Below are positions 27,995-37,279 of a stretch of 64,000 nucleotides of DNA, piece by piece. Under the pieces are notes generated by a model, which worked only from the letters and a program-made list of their open reading frames with translations, was not told the DNA's origin and searched no databases. This stretch comes from Candidatus Zhuqueibacterota bacterium (GTDB lineage Bacteria > Zhuqueibacterota > Zhuqueibacteria > Oceanimicrobiales > Oceanimicrobiaceae). The DNA lies in NCBI GenBank assembly GCA_029262005.1, contig JAJDAG010000003.1, positions 1 through 64,000 of the forward strand. Reading direction: 5' to 3'. The position numbers were made by a program, and so were the translations under genes. How positions within the stretch are numbered: the stretch's first letter is position 1; every line of letters starts with the position of its first letter.

Positions 27995-28795
27995 CTACTT
28001 TTTGGCGAATGCCATGATATGCCACCCAGTGTTTCGAGTGATCGTTTTGGGAACCAGGTTAAACGCCGGTACAAAAAAACTGTTAAAGAAAATGGCCTTC
28101 AAGCCGCTTTGCAAACGTGATTTCACAGGAAATCGTTCCGGCAGAATGCGCACACTGGAAAAATTTTCAAGCAATTTTTTAAACTCATCAATTGAATACT
28201 TCTTAAGAACCGGTGCATCTTCGTGCTCCAAACCAACACCCAGGGTTTGCGACAAAAAGTTGAGCCATGATACACGGTTGTAAACCATCATAATCACCTC
28301 GCCATCAGGCTTGATCACCCGACGCAACTCCTCCACCATTTTTTTTGCGTTGGCAGTGTACTGAATAACCCCGTGCGCATAAACCATATCAAAAGTGTCA
28401 TCTTCAAATTCCAAATCCTCACCATTTCCAAGCTGCAAAGTCCCCTCGAGATCGTGATGAGCAAAGTACTTTTGGGCCAAATCCACCGACTGCTCTGCCA
28501 AATCTACGCCTGTAACCTTGGCCCCGCCTCTGGCAAAACGAAATAAGTCGATACCGACGCCGCAGCCGACTTCCAAAATCCGCTTGTCCGCATAGCCAGA
28601 GAAATCAACAACCTCAGGCAAATAACGTAATTTGTCAAACCGATACTCATCCAGGTCGGCAAAAAACCCCTTCGAGCCAACCGGATGTTTTGCAAGTTCC
28701 AAATCGTGAATATGTTCATTCCAGTAAAGACGAATTTCTTCCAGCAAAGAATCTTTGAGTATGAAACCCGGCTGTTCAACTTCATCTATTTTCAT
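27995..28795 (-). CDS. Class I SAM-dependent methyltransferase
   Basis: A 266-residue protein with a Rossmann-type methyltransferase core: SAM-binding ILEVGCGVGIDLFRFA (motif I, about 73-88), acidic GVDLAEQS, and motif IV DMVYAHGVIQYT. This looks like a Methyltransf_11/UbiE-like enzyme. About 70 residues precede the core. I prefer the ATG at 28795 (MKIDEVEQP), which has AGGGATGG upstream; an ATG at 28819 has no ribosome site. It lies between asnB and glpD-like and could methylate a sugar or a lipid; nothing in the sequence names the substrate. Confidence 0.83.
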   Translation of the reverse strand: MKIDEVEQPGFILKDSLLEEIRLYWNEHIHDLELAKHPVGSKGFFADLDEYRFDKLRYLPEVVDFSGYADKRILEVGCGVGIDLFRFARGGAKVTGVDLAEQSVDLAQKYFAHHDLEGTLQLGNGEDLEFEDDTFDMVYAHGVIQYTANAKKMVEELRRVIKPDGEVIMMVYNRVSWLNFLSQTLGVGLEHEDAPVLKKYSIDEFKKLLENFSSVRILPERFPVKSRLQSGLKAIFFNSFFVPAFNLVPKTITRNTGWHIMAFAKK

Positions 28796-28927
28796 TGGTA
28801 CACCATCCCTAAGCAGCATTTGTTTTTTATAAAGATCTTGCGGTCAATTTCTCTAAATTACCCCGGCATTTGATGCGCGCCATTCAATCATCGACAGGTT
28901 GCTTATCATGTGCTTTGTTGCACAGCC

Positions 28928-30865
28928 TCAGGCCGCAGCCACCTCACTCTGTACTTCAGCTTTATTTTCCCGGCTGCCTTGTGGGCGCCGCAAATAAATA
29001 TCCTGCCAGATGCCGAACACCATCATGGCCCAGAGCCGATGGCTGTGATTTTCTTTATTCTGTAAATGTTCGTTTTTTAATTTTTCAACATGCACAGGGT
29101 TAAAGAAACCCTCATTGCTGATTTTCTCTTGAGACAGGACATCCATCATCAAAGGCTTGAGGTCTGTCTTCAGCCAATTTTTTATTGGAATACTAAACCC
29201 TTCCTTGCCACGTCCGAGAATTTCCGGAGGTAGTAAATCGGCCATTGCCTTTTTCAAAAGATATTTTGTGGTCTTTCCCTTAAGCTTCAGATTGCTTGGA
29301 ATGGTAGCAGAAAACTCAACAAACCGATGATCCAGAAAAGGAACGCGCGCCTCCAAAGAAGCTGCCATGCTCATCCTGTCAACCTTCACCAGTATATCGT
29401 CTACCATGTAAGACTTAATGTCCACATAGAGTTGCCGATTCAACTCGTCCGATGTGCCGGCGCGATCGAAATAGCCTCGAACATGCCTGTAAGAATCAAC
29501 CCCGTTTAACGCAGAACGCACCCGCTCAGAATAAAATTTTGACTTTTCGGCTGCTTGGAGAAAAATCATCCAGCGGGTGTGCTGCAAGTCCGCCGGTAGC
29601 CGCATGCCTTCATCAAACCGTTTAATTCGATTAAAGAGTCCCTTCTTTTTTTCTGTTGGCGGCAGATGCTCCACCAAAGGAGAAATCAAACCATTGCGGA
29701 GTGCCCTGGGCACTTTACCGTATGAATTTCCAAGCCGATTTGCAATATATGTATCGTATCCGGCGAACAATTCATCACCACCATCGCCAGACAAAGCTAC
29801 GGTGACATGCTCCCTTGCCATTTTTGACACCAGGTAAGTTGGAAAAATGGAAAAGTCGCCAAATGGTTCATCCAGATGCGCAACCAGTTTTTCCGTCAAC
29901 TCAAGCGCATTGGGTTCTATGGTAAACTCGTGGTGTTCTGTATTAAAATGTTTGGAAACAATACGGGCAAAACTTGATTCGTTGTAAGAGGATTCCTTAA
30001 ATCCAATTGAAAATGTTTTAACCTGCCTATTCATTTCCGCGCTCATCATTGCCACAATTGCACTAGAATCAATGCCTCCGCTAAGAAAAGCGCCCAGCGG
30101 CACATCACTCATCAGGCGAATTTTAACAGCATCGCGAAACAACGCACGCAGTTCTTCACAAAGCGCTTCTTCGCTCCGCTCCTTCTCGTCAAATTTAACA
30201 TCCCAGTACTCACGCAGAGCAATTTTACCATCTTTTAAAGTGAGAGAATGCCCCGGTAAAAGCTTAGAAATGCCTTGCAAAATACTCAGTGGTGCAGGCA
30301 CGTACTCGAATGTCATAAACGCGTCCAACGCGGCAATATTGACTTCGCGTGGGACTTCATCGTCCTGTAGAATCGATTTCAACTCGGAAGCAAACACAAA
30401 TCTTTGCGCATCGTGGTAATAATACAATGGCTTGATGCCCAACCGGTCACGCGCCAAAAAAATGCTGCGATTACGCAAATCCAGAATAGCAAAACCGAAC
30501 ATGCCGTTTAGTTTTGCAGGGCAGTCCTCGCCATATTCTTCGTATGCGTGAACAATGGTTTCGGTGTCGGTTCGTGTCCGGAATTGATGACCTTTTTTCT
30601 CAAGTTCAGCCCTGAGTTCCAGGTGATTATAAATTTCGCCATTAAAAACAATCCACACTGAACCATCTTCGTTGGAAATGGGTTGATGGCCGGTCGAAAG
30701 ATCGATGATACTTAAACGCCGCATCCCGATACCAAAATTCTGTTGCGCGAAAATACCCTCATCATCCGGCCCCCTGTGCGTGATTGCGTCACACATGCGT
30801 TGCAGCAGGCGCTCGGAAACAGGGCGCTGATGATCATGAAAAGTTATGCCGCAAATACCGCACAT
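28928..30865 (-). CDS. asnB: Glutamine-hydrolysing asparagine synthase-type amidotransferase
   Basis: A 645-residue AsnB with everything intact. The nucleophile Cys2 is in MCGICGI, the glutamine loop RGPDD is at 31-35, and the ATP pyrophosphatase motif SGGIDSS is at 262-268. A TGDGGDELF-type loop reads SGDGGDELFAGYD. It makes an amide from glutamine ammonia and an ATP-activated carboxylate. In surface-polysaccharide loci such proteins (for example WbpS) convert uronic acids to uronamides, and a UDP-glucuronate epimerase gene lies at 33898, so amidation of galacturonate is a sensible guess. A role in making free asparagine is not excluded. It starts 4 bases after the GT4 stop. Confidence 0.93.
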   Translation of the reverse strand: MCGICGITFHDHQRPVSERLLQRMCDAITHRGPDDEGIFAQQNFGIGMRRLSIIDLSTGHQPISNEDGSVWIVFNGEIYNHLELRAELEKKGHQFRTRTDTETIVHAYEEYGEDCPAKLNGMFGFAILDLRNRSIFLARDRLGIKPLYYYHDAQRFVFASELKSILQDDEVPREVNIAALDAFMTFEYVPAPLSILQGISKLLPGHSLTLKDGKIALREYWDVKFDEKERSEEALCEELRALFRDAVKIRLMSDVPLGAFLSGGIDSSAIVAMMSAEMNRQVKTFSIGFKESSYNESSFARIVSKHFNTEHHEFTIEPNALELTEKLVAHLDEPFGDFSIFPTYLVSKMAREHVTVALSGDGGDELFAGYDTYIANRLGNSYGKVPRALRNGLISPLVEHLPPTEKKKGLFNRIKRFDEGMRLPADLQHTRWMIFLQAAEKSKFYSERVRSALNGVDSYRHVRGYFDRAGTSDELNRQLYVDIKSYMVDDILVKVDRMSMAASLEARVPFLDHRFVEFSATIPSNLKLKGKTTKYLLKKAMADLLPPEILGRGKEGFSIPIKNWLKTDLKPLMMDVLSQEKISNEGFFNPVHVEKLKNEHLQNKENHSHRLWAMMVFGIWQDIYLRRPQGSRENKAEVQSEVAAA

Positions 30866-30869
30866 ATTT

Positions 30870-32057
30870 CTACTGCCCTTTCGCCTCTAAGCGATTCTCT
30901 AAATACTGATACAGATCTTTGGTTTTTTTCAGATAAACCTCATAGCTGTATTTTTCCTCGGCAAGTGCCGCAGCATTTTTCGTGATTTTTCGACTTAGTT
31001 CTGCATCCCGAACAACAGACAACACCCCCTGACCAAAAGCCTCGGCAGTGCAGTCAGTTAACACGGAGACGTCCGGATTTAGAACCTGGGTATGCGTCAA
31101 ATGAGCAGTCGCAACAATGGGCTTGCCCGAGCGCAAATATGAGTAAATTTTAAGTGGTGTGTTATTTCCCTGCAATCGCGGGGAAACCAGAAGGTCTGAT
31201 GCTTCAATATATGCGGGCACCTCTTCCGGTGCAACAGAACCGGTAAAAACAAAATGGCCGCCAACCTGCAAATGCTCGGCCTTGTCACGGTAGTGGGCAA
31301 TTTGTTCAGGCTTGCCACCAACCAGAACAAACCTTACACGCGGCTCTTTCTTTACCACGCTTACGCTGGCTTCAATGAGCATATCAAGGCCTTGATACGG
31401 TTCAAATGTGCCGGCATACAAAACAGCTATTTCACCATTTGTTTTAACGGTTTTCTGAATTGATTCAACATCAACCTCTTTCTTAAACACCAAACTATTA
31501 TCTGCAACGTTCTCAATCAGGCAATTGTGTTTTTCCGGGAAGACACCTTTTACATATTCATACAACTCAGGGCAAATGGTTATTACTGCTTCGGCGCTAT
31601 TAATGGTGTAGGCTTCCAGCCTCTCAAAAAGCCGGTTCAGAAAACCAGATTTTGAAAATTGGAAGTTAGCCAATTGCTGCGGCAAACTCGAATGCATATC
31701 ATAAAGGTGCAAAATCCCATGCTTTCCGGCAAAATATGCAGCCCAGAAACCAGCCTCTTCATGTGAATGAATCAGATGGTACTGATTCCGACGCAAGAGA
31801 GTAATGGTTTTCATGAGCATCACCAAATCCAACACGATCTTACTTTTTGATGGACCGATTGCGATGTTATTAATGAAAGGAACGCGGGCAATACGATGAA
31901 TGCTAACACCCTCAATTGCTACATCCTCACCAATATGGTAAGTCAGCAAATCTATTTTGTGCCCAAGTCTGGATAAGGCCTTGAGCCGATGCAACACGCT
32001 AAAAGGCGTACCACGTGGCTGAAAAAAAGGCTGGGGGGCAATCATTAACACTCGCAT
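30870..32057 (-). CDS. Glycosyltransferase family 4
   Basis: A GT-B glycosyltransferase of about 395 residues. The N-terminus reads MRVLMIAPQPFFQPRGTPFS, a common start for capsule GT4 enzymes, with a conserved R-G-T-P loop. The C-terminal donor domain contains LYAGTFEPYQGLDMLIEAS, and the NTPLKIYSYLRSGKPIVAT region carries the conserved nucleotide-sugar contacts. I start it at the ATG at 32057, preceded by GGGATGG; the open frame extends 28 codons further upstream without family similarity. It is 4 bases from asnB, and 353 bases of non-coding DNA lie before it, so it may head its own transcript. Confidence 0.86.
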   Translation of the reverse strand: MRVLMIAPQPFFQPRGTPFSVLHRLKALSRLGHKIDLLTYHIGEDVAIEGVSIHRIARVPFINNIAIGPSKSKIVLDLVMLMKTITLLRRNQYHLIHSHEEAGFWAAYFAGKHGILHLYDMHSSLPQQLANFQFSKSGFLNRLFERLEAYTINSAEAVITICPELYEYVKGVFPEKHNCLIENVADNSLVFKKEVDVESIQKTVKTNGEIAVLYAGTFEPYQGLDMLIEASVSVVKKEPRVRFVLVGGKPEQIAHYRDKAEHLQVGGHFVFTGSVAPEEVPAYIEASDLLVSPRLQGNNTPLKIYSYLRSGKPIVATAHLTHTQVLNPDVSVLTDCTAEAFGQGVLSVVRDAELSRKITKNAAALAEEKYSYEVYLKKTKDLYQYLENRLEAKGQ

Positions 32058-32383
32058 AAAGAAACCATCCCTGTCAAAGTGGTTAAGCTCAAATCTCAGC
32101 TCCAAAAGTCGACACCGGTATTTATCGACTCGAAGTTGCAACTAGGAAATGAATCGGTTGTAAGATAATTTCCTTTAGCAATATTAGTGCCACTGAGATT
32201 GGTGCTATCCGACAAAACATGATGAAACTCATACATGTTTTCATTAAACTTAAGACTCTTGTCTATCGCTAACACATGACAATTCATGTTCCAGTTTGAA
32301 ACGTTGTTATGAACTGACACAACCGGATAGCAAGATATTGCGACTTGCTTTCTGTGATAAAATTGGAGAACTGGTGCAGTATC
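32058..32383. other. Non-coding leader upstream of the GT4 gene
   Basis: About 330 bases between the predicted terminator at 32384 and the GT4 start hold no gene I can support. The only minus-strand frame of any size (74 codons, GTG at 32320 to 32096) has no ribosome site and no recognisable motif. It probably carries a promoter for the GT4-asnB-methyltransferase-glpD run, but no convincing -35/-10 pair or known riboswitch was found. Confidence 0.4.
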
Positions 32384-32421
32384 AAAAAAGAGGCGAGGCC
32401 CAAGGTTGGTTAACTCGCGCC
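32384..32421 (-). terminator. Possible rho-independent terminator at the sugar-transferase stop
   Basis: On the minus strand GGCGCGAG (32421-32414) can pair with CTCGCC (32397-32392) leaving a two-base bulge, about 16 bases of loop, and then TCTTTTTT. The hairpin straddles the stop codon at 32410, so translating ribosomes could interfere with it. The stem is short, hence moderate confidence. Confidence 0.4.
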
Positions 32422-33867
32422 GTAACCAAACAAGACTACAAAAATCGTCTTAAACAGAATTTTAATATCGAGCCAAAGCGACCAATGGTCAATATATTCA
32501 AGATCCATCTCCATCCATTTCTCAAACTGAATCGTATTTCTGCCACTGACTTGCCAGATACAAGTCAGTCCAGGTTTCAAGCTCAAACGCCGCCGTTGCC
32601 ACATCTTGTACAACTCCACTTCCACGGGAAGCGGGGGCCGCGGGCCAACAATACTCATATCGCCTTTAAGCACGTTAATCAATTGTGGAATCTCGTCAAT
32701 ACTAAATTTTCTCAGAATTCGCCCGACGGATGTAATCCGCGGGTCTTTCTTTATCTTGAAGACCGGGCCTTCCATTTCATTCATTTTATCAAGCTCACGT
32801 TTTTTCATTTCCGCGCCAACAATCATAGTACGAAACTTGAAAAGCTGAAACTTACGACCATTCAAACCGGAGCGGATCTGCGAAAACAAAACCGGCCCCT
32901 TGGAGGATGTTTTTACACTGATAACCGCGACCAGAATGAGCGGAACAAATACAATCAACAAGATGATGGACAACACAATATCGATGGTACGCTTCAGAAA
33001 CAATTGCCACTGTTTCGCTGAAAACGTCTCAAACTCCAGCAAAGGAAATCCGCTGAAATCAGTCTGGCGCACCTTGGCAATCCGTAAATTATATAAATCC
33101 ATGGAAATGGAGGTACTAATCCCTTCTCGCTCGCAGGCCAAAATTGCATCATCAATTCTGTTCAGCCACAACCTCGGCACTACAAAAATAACCCGGTCAA
33201 CAACAATTCTATGTAAAATGAACGGTATATCCTGCAACCGTCCCAGCACACGAAAACCTTCTATTTCTTTACCGTACATACCATGTTCATCATCAATCAA
33301 GCCGACTATCTTCAGGCCCCAATTAGCATGATTTTTCACAACTTTAATAAAGTCCCGCGCACGTTTACCCGTTCCAACGATCAAAATATTTACCTGATTA
33401 TACCCTTGCGAGTGAATATAATCGAAAAATTTGTTCTGCAGCAATTTGGCCAGCATGAGCAGAGCAATGGTTATACCAGAATTAATGCCGATGAACAAAC
33501 GGCTCGTTAAAGTAAGCTTGAAAAGAAAAATAAGACTACCAAAGCCAAGCGTTGCGAACGCAGCGGCAGTCAGGATGGTTGCAGATTCCCGGGCAAATGT
33601 ACGGGTGCGAATATCCTTATAGGAACCCAGTGCAGATAGGAGCAATAACCAGATAGGAATGCTGGAGACAACAATAATTACATTCTTCTGAGCAAAATAA
33701 AACAGGCCATAGAGATTTGGTGAGATGGCATACGCCATTTCACCAAGCGCGTAAATATCACGGATGTAGAACGTAATAAAGTACGAGCCCACAAACGAAA
33801 TAACAATACACAGCGAATCAACGACCTTGGCAACGCTGCCGAGGAAAGCTTCTTTTTCCTTAACCAT
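32410..33867 (-). CDS. Polyprenyl-phosphate sugar-1-phosphate transferase (WbaP/WcaJ type)
   Basis: A 485-residue protein with four N-terminal membrane helices, a CoA-binding-like Rossmann region (about 160-285, VNILIVGTGKRARDF) and a C-terminal Bac_transf domain (about 290-485). That last part has the phosphoglycosyltransferase signature: a single hydrophobic re-entrant helix, then FKFRTM, DPRIT and SIDEIPQLINVLKGDMSIVG followed by PRP. The enzyme moves hexose-1-phosphate from a UDP-sugar to undecaprenyl phosphate, beginning each repeat unit. It lies directly after the UDP-uronate epimerase (30-base gap), in the same transcript as the Wzc and Wza-like genes. The sugar is likely glucose, galactose or a related hexose. 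Confidence 0.93.
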   Translation of the reverse strand: MVKEKEAFLGSVAKVVDSLCIVISFVGSYFITFYIRDIYALGEMAYAISPNLYGLFYFAQKNVIIVVSSIPIWLLLLSALGSYKDIRTRTFARESATILTAAAFATLGFGSLIFLFKLTLTSRLFIGINSGITIALLMLAKLLQNKFFDYIHSQGYNQVNILIVGTGKRARDFIKVVKNHANWGLKIVGLIDDEHGMYGKEIEGFRVLGRLQDIPFILHRIVVDRVIFVVPRLWLNRIDDAILACEREGISTSISMDLYNLRIAKVRQTDFSGFPLLEFETFSAKQWQLFLKRTIDIVLSIILLIVFVPLILVAVISVKTSSKGPVLFSQIRSGLNGRKFQLFKFRTMIVGAEMKKRELDKMNEMEGPVFKIKKDPRITSVGRILRKFSIDEIPQLINVLKGDMSIVGPRPPLPVEVELYKMWQRRRLSLKPGLTCIWQVSGRNTIQFEKWMEMDLEYIDHWSLWLDIKILFKTIFVVLFGYGAS

Positions 33868-33897
33868 TTGGAGACCTTCAGTACACTCAGGTTGTAA

Positions 33898-34860
33898 TTA
33901 CTTCAGCATATCTGCCATTTCGGTGTACCAGCGAACAAACTTTTCGATCCCCTGTTGAATGTCTACACGCGGCTGGTAGCCAATTTCCCTCTGGGGCCGG
34001 GAAATATCAGCGTAAGTAATCGGGACATCCCCAGGTTGCTTCGGTAACCGCTCGATCTGGGCTTTCTTGCCAACACAATTAGAGATGAGGTCTATTAACT
34101 CGAGTAGCTCAATCGTTTTGGATTCACCCAGATTATATATATGGTAATCATGGCAATGCTCAATTGATTTACAAATGCCATCAATAATATCAGTAATGTA
34201 AGTAAAGTCACGCCTGGAGGTACCATCTCCAAACATTGGAATTTTTTCACCTTTGAATATGCTGCGTGTAAATTTGTGTATCGCCATGTCAGGGCGTTGT
34301 CGCGGTCCATAAACTGTAAAAAAACGCAAGCATGTCACCGGGAGTTGATATAAATGAGAATAGGTATAACAGAGCAGCTCGCCCGCTTTTTTTGTAGCAG
34401 CATAAGGAGAAATCGGGTTATCGACGAAATCATCTTCGCTAAATGGGAGCTTCTCATTTTCACCATACACAGAAGAAGAAGAGGCAAAAATAAATTTTTG
34501 AACACCAAAGTCTTTTGCAATTTCCAAAAGATTGCTCGTGCCCTCAACATTGACCTTTTGATAAAGCAAAGGCTGCTGAATAGATGGCCGAACGCCGGCC
34601 CTCGCTGCGAGGTGAATCAACACATCAATTTTGTTTTTTTTGAAATAGTCGCGCAAAAAATTAAGATTGAGGATCTCGTTTTCAACAAGCTCGTAGTTTT
34701 TATTACTGAGCAACGATTCGATATTTCCTCGTTTTATGGCTGGGCTGTAGTAATCGTTGAAATTATCCAACGCAACAACCTCATGACCCTGGTGTAGTAA
34801 AGTCTCACTGAGATGTGAGCCGATGAAACCGGCCCCGCCTGTTATTAGTATTTTCTGCAT
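33898..34860 (-). CDS. UDP-glucuronate 4-epimerase-like SDR
   Basis: A 320-residue extended SDR. NAD-binding TGGAGFIGSHL is at 7-17 and the catalytic Tyr-x3-Lys is in SPYAATKK. The sequence DNFNDYYSPAIKR near residues 36-48 is characteristic of the UDP-glucuronate 4-epimerase (GAE) branch, as is RFFTVYGPRQRPDMA. It would interconvert UDP-glucuronate and UDP-galacturonate in the cytoplasm. A UDP-N-acetylglucosaminuronate epimerase (WbpP-like) activity is a close alternative. It follows the Wzc-like gene by 38 bases and precedes the sugar transferase by 30, within the same operon. Confidence 0.85.
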   Translation of the reverse strand: MQKILITGGAGFIGSHLSETLLHQGHEVVALDNFNDYYSPAIKRGNIESLLSNKNYELVENEILNLNFLRDYFKKNKIDVLIHLAARAGVRPSIQQPLLYQKVNVEGTSNLLEIAKDFGVQKFIFASSSSVYGENEKLPFSEDDFVDNPISPYAATKKAGELLCYTYSHLYQLPVTCLRFFTVYGPRQRPDMAIHKFTRSIFKGEKIPMFGDGTSRRDFTYITDIIDGICKSIEHCHDYHIYNLGESKTIELLELIDLISNCVGKKAQIERLPKQPGDVPITYADISRPQREIGYQPRVDIQQGIEKFVRWYTEMADMLK

Positions 34861-34898
34861 GTATAAAGCATGACCTGTGATAAACTGGAATCTCTGAT

Positions 34899-37238
34899 TT
34901 AATAGTGATAATAGCTGTAACCCGGGTGCGCCATATCGGCAGTGGTGCCATTTAAAATTGCACCCAGCAACTTTGCCGGCACACTTGAAAATAATTCTAA
35001 TTTAGATTTGGCCAGTGCGCGCTGTGTTTTTCCTGCCCGAAGCACAAGCACGACAGCATCGACTTGTGTACCGACAACAATGGCATCGGTAGCGGCATTT
35101 AGCGGCGGCGTATCGAACACAATTAAATCGTATTTACGTCTCACTTCGTCCAGGAATCGTTGCATCTGGTGGGACCCCAACAACTCGGATGGATTAGGGA
35201 TCAGTGAGCCACAACTAATCACTGACAAATTAGGAATTTGTGTTTCATGAATAATTTTGTGCAATGGTACAACATCTGTTAAGTAATTACTGAAGCCAGG
35301 CTCCTTTGGCACGCCAAATGTATTGTGCAAAACACCCCGGCGTAAATCACTATCAATGAGCAAAGTACTACTCTTTAATTGCGCTAGTGCAATAGTCAGG
35401 TTTGCGGCAGTGAATGATTTACCATCACCCGGTTCATTGCTTGTTAGTGCAAACGAACGGATACGCCCGGTATCTTTGGTAAACATAAGATTAGTGCGCA
35501 AAGAACGATATGCCTCACCGATGGGCGTTGGCGCATAATCATGGGTCACCAACTGCTGGTCAATCTTTTTGATTTTTTCAGAATCTTGAAAATCGTAAGT
35601 GTCTTCAAAGTCAATTTGGGGAATAGTGCCAAGTATGGGCAGCCGTAAGTAGTGTTTGACATCATCGGCAGTTTTAATGGTTTTGTCCATAAACTCAATC
35701 ACCAAAACCAGGCCAATACCCATGAAAAGACCAAAAATTCCGCCAAATGCCGCTTTCTGTTTTTTATCCCGATTTGTTGGATATTCAGGAGGAATGGCGT
35801 TGTCCAGAATTTTAATATTTTCGACGACTGCGGCTTTTGACACTTGTTCTCTACCGTGCTTGGCGTTTAACTCTTTGTATTGGCTTTCAAGCATACTGTG
35901 TTCACGGCTGAGCTGGTCAAATTCCAACTGCTGGGCAGGCAACCGCCGCAACTGCGCATCCAGTGTAGCGATTTCTCGACGCTTGAGTGACAGTTCTGCT
36001 TCAAATTTAGCAATGCCCTGTCTGGCAAGACGCTCTACCTGACTATGAACTTTTAATATTTCTTGCAACTTTCTTTTAGCTCTAAAGTTTTGCGGGGAAG
36101 TTCCATTGGCAATATCAGCCCATTCTCTCTCGCGGGTTTGCAGTTCATCCCTGACTACGAGCATAGCCGCATTGTTGTCAAACGCCGCATGCCCGGCGAG
36201 CTGATTGACAATAAAACGTACAGTCGTCCTTCTGTTGGGATCGGCACCAACTGGATTATCAGTCTGCTGAACTTTCTGTATAAGAAGATCATTTAAAGTT
36301 CGCACAACATCTTCGACATCATCCCGCTCCCGCTCAAGCGCTGTTTTGTCATTTTCCTTCTGTTTCAGATCAGCTTCAAAATTAACACCATGGCGCTCTT
36401 TGAACGTTTTGAGTTCAAGATCAGAGTCAGCGAGTTTTTCTTTAGCCTGCTGGAGCTGCTTCTCCAGAATGTCTCGACGGCCGGCTTCAAGGTCACCGGA
36501 AGTACCGGTACTCTGTGCAATAAAAAGTGTCGCCAGCCGGTTGGTCATCTCAGCGACCACCATTGGATCAGTGTCTGTGAGTCGCAAGTCCATCAGTGTG
36601 CCTGAGCGATCCTCCCATTCCACATCAACACGTGCCTGAAATGATTCAACGGCGCTGCGAAAATTAATTACATTAAAGACAATCACCGACGGTAAATTAA
36701 AAAAATCCTCCACAAGTTGAAAACCAATACCGTTGACTTCGCACAGCCCTGTCACAACATCCTGCACATAACCGGTTTTAATAACCTTCTCCTCGCCTGA
36801 AACAGGTTCCTTTCGCGTAAGTTGGTAAGTCTGGTCTTTTGCAAAACGTAACGTGTATTGACCACTTGTTGGCCTTTGGTCGGTTTGAAACCGGGCAAAT
36901 ATTTTACTGCGATTAATAAACTGATCGCCCTGATTCTCCACACGAAGTGCAAGTCCTAATTGAGCCACAACCTTCTCGGCAAAGGAACGGCTGGTGAGTT
37001 CAAGAGTCCTGGCTTGAGCCAAACCCACATCACTGCCGCTATAATTTTTAAATTGGATACGGGCTTGTGCCTCATAGATTGGCGGTTGTTGTTTGAGATA
37101 CCAAAACCACGGAATGGTGACCACAACCATAACCAAGATAATCAGCCACCACCGTTTTACCAACGCTCGATAATAACGTCTTAGGTCTAGTTTCTCAACC
37201 TCACCGCTTTCTCCATCATCCAGAAAGTAAGACTCCAT
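34899..37238 (-). CDS. Wzc-like polysaccharide co-polymerase with BY-kinase domain
   Basis: A 779-residue inner-membrane protein with the Wzz-GNVR-BY-kinase layout. A first membrane helix lies at about 29-48, then a long periplasmic region rich in coiled coil (about 200-480), a second helix near 510-530, and a cytoplasmic tyrosine-kinase domain. That domain has Walker A EPGDGKS ending at S608, Walker A' LLIDSDLRR around D629, and Walker B LIVFDTPP around D709. The last residues, GYSYYHY, are the tyrosine cluster that is autophosphorylated. It controls polymer length and export together with the Wza-like protein. ATG at 37238 was chosen over a TTG nine codons upstream because GAGG precedes it. 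Confidence 0.93.
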   Translation of the reverse strand: MESYFLDDGESGEVEKLDLRRYYRALVKRWWLIILVMVVVTIPWFWYLKQQPPIYEAQARIQFKNYSGSDVGLAQARTLELTSRSFAEKVVAQLGLALRVENQGDQFINRSKIFARFQTDQRPTSGQYTLRFAKDQTYQLTRKEPVSGEEKVIKTGYVQDVVTGLCEVNGIGFQLVEDFFNLPSVIVFNVINFRSAVESFQARVDVEWEDRSGTLMDLRLTDTDPMVVAEMTNRLATLFIAQSTGTSGDLEAGRRDILEKQLQQAKEKLADSDLELKTFKERHGVNFEADLKQKENDKTALERERDDVEDVVRTLNDLLIQKVQQTDNPVGADPNRRTTVRFIVNQLAGHAAFDNNAAMLVVRDELQTREREWADIANGTSPQNFRAKRKLQEILKVHSQVERLARQGIAKFEAELSLKRREIATLDAQLRRLPAQQLEFDQLSREHSMLESQYKELNAKHGREQVSKAAVVENIKILDNAIPPEYPTNRDKKQKAAFGGIFGLFMGIGLVLVIEFMDKTIKTADDVKHYLRLPILGTIPQIDFEDTYDFQDSEKIKKIDQQLVTHDYAPTPIGEAYRSLRTNLMFTKDTGRIRSFALTSNEPGDGKSFTAANLTIALAQLKSSTLLIDSDLRRGVLHNTFGVPKEPGFSNYLTDVVPLHKIIHETQIPNLSVISCGSLIPNPSELLGSHQMQRFLDEVRRKYDLIVFDTPPLNAATDAIVVGTQVDAVVLVLRAGKTQRALAKSKLELFSSVPAKLLGAILNGTTADMAHPGYSYYHY

Positions 37239-37279
37239 AGCCTCAGGTACTCCTAAAATACTCAAAATTGCGTTAAATG

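Noticed and set aside
32096-32320. 74-codon minus-strand frame before the GT4 gene
   Set aside because: No ribosome site, GTG start, no motif and unusual composition; it fills a non-coding leader.
32296-33021. 241-codon plus-strand frame opposite the sugar transferase
   Set aside because: It overlaps the conserved phosphoglycosyltransferase domain in antisense and has no recognisable protein features.
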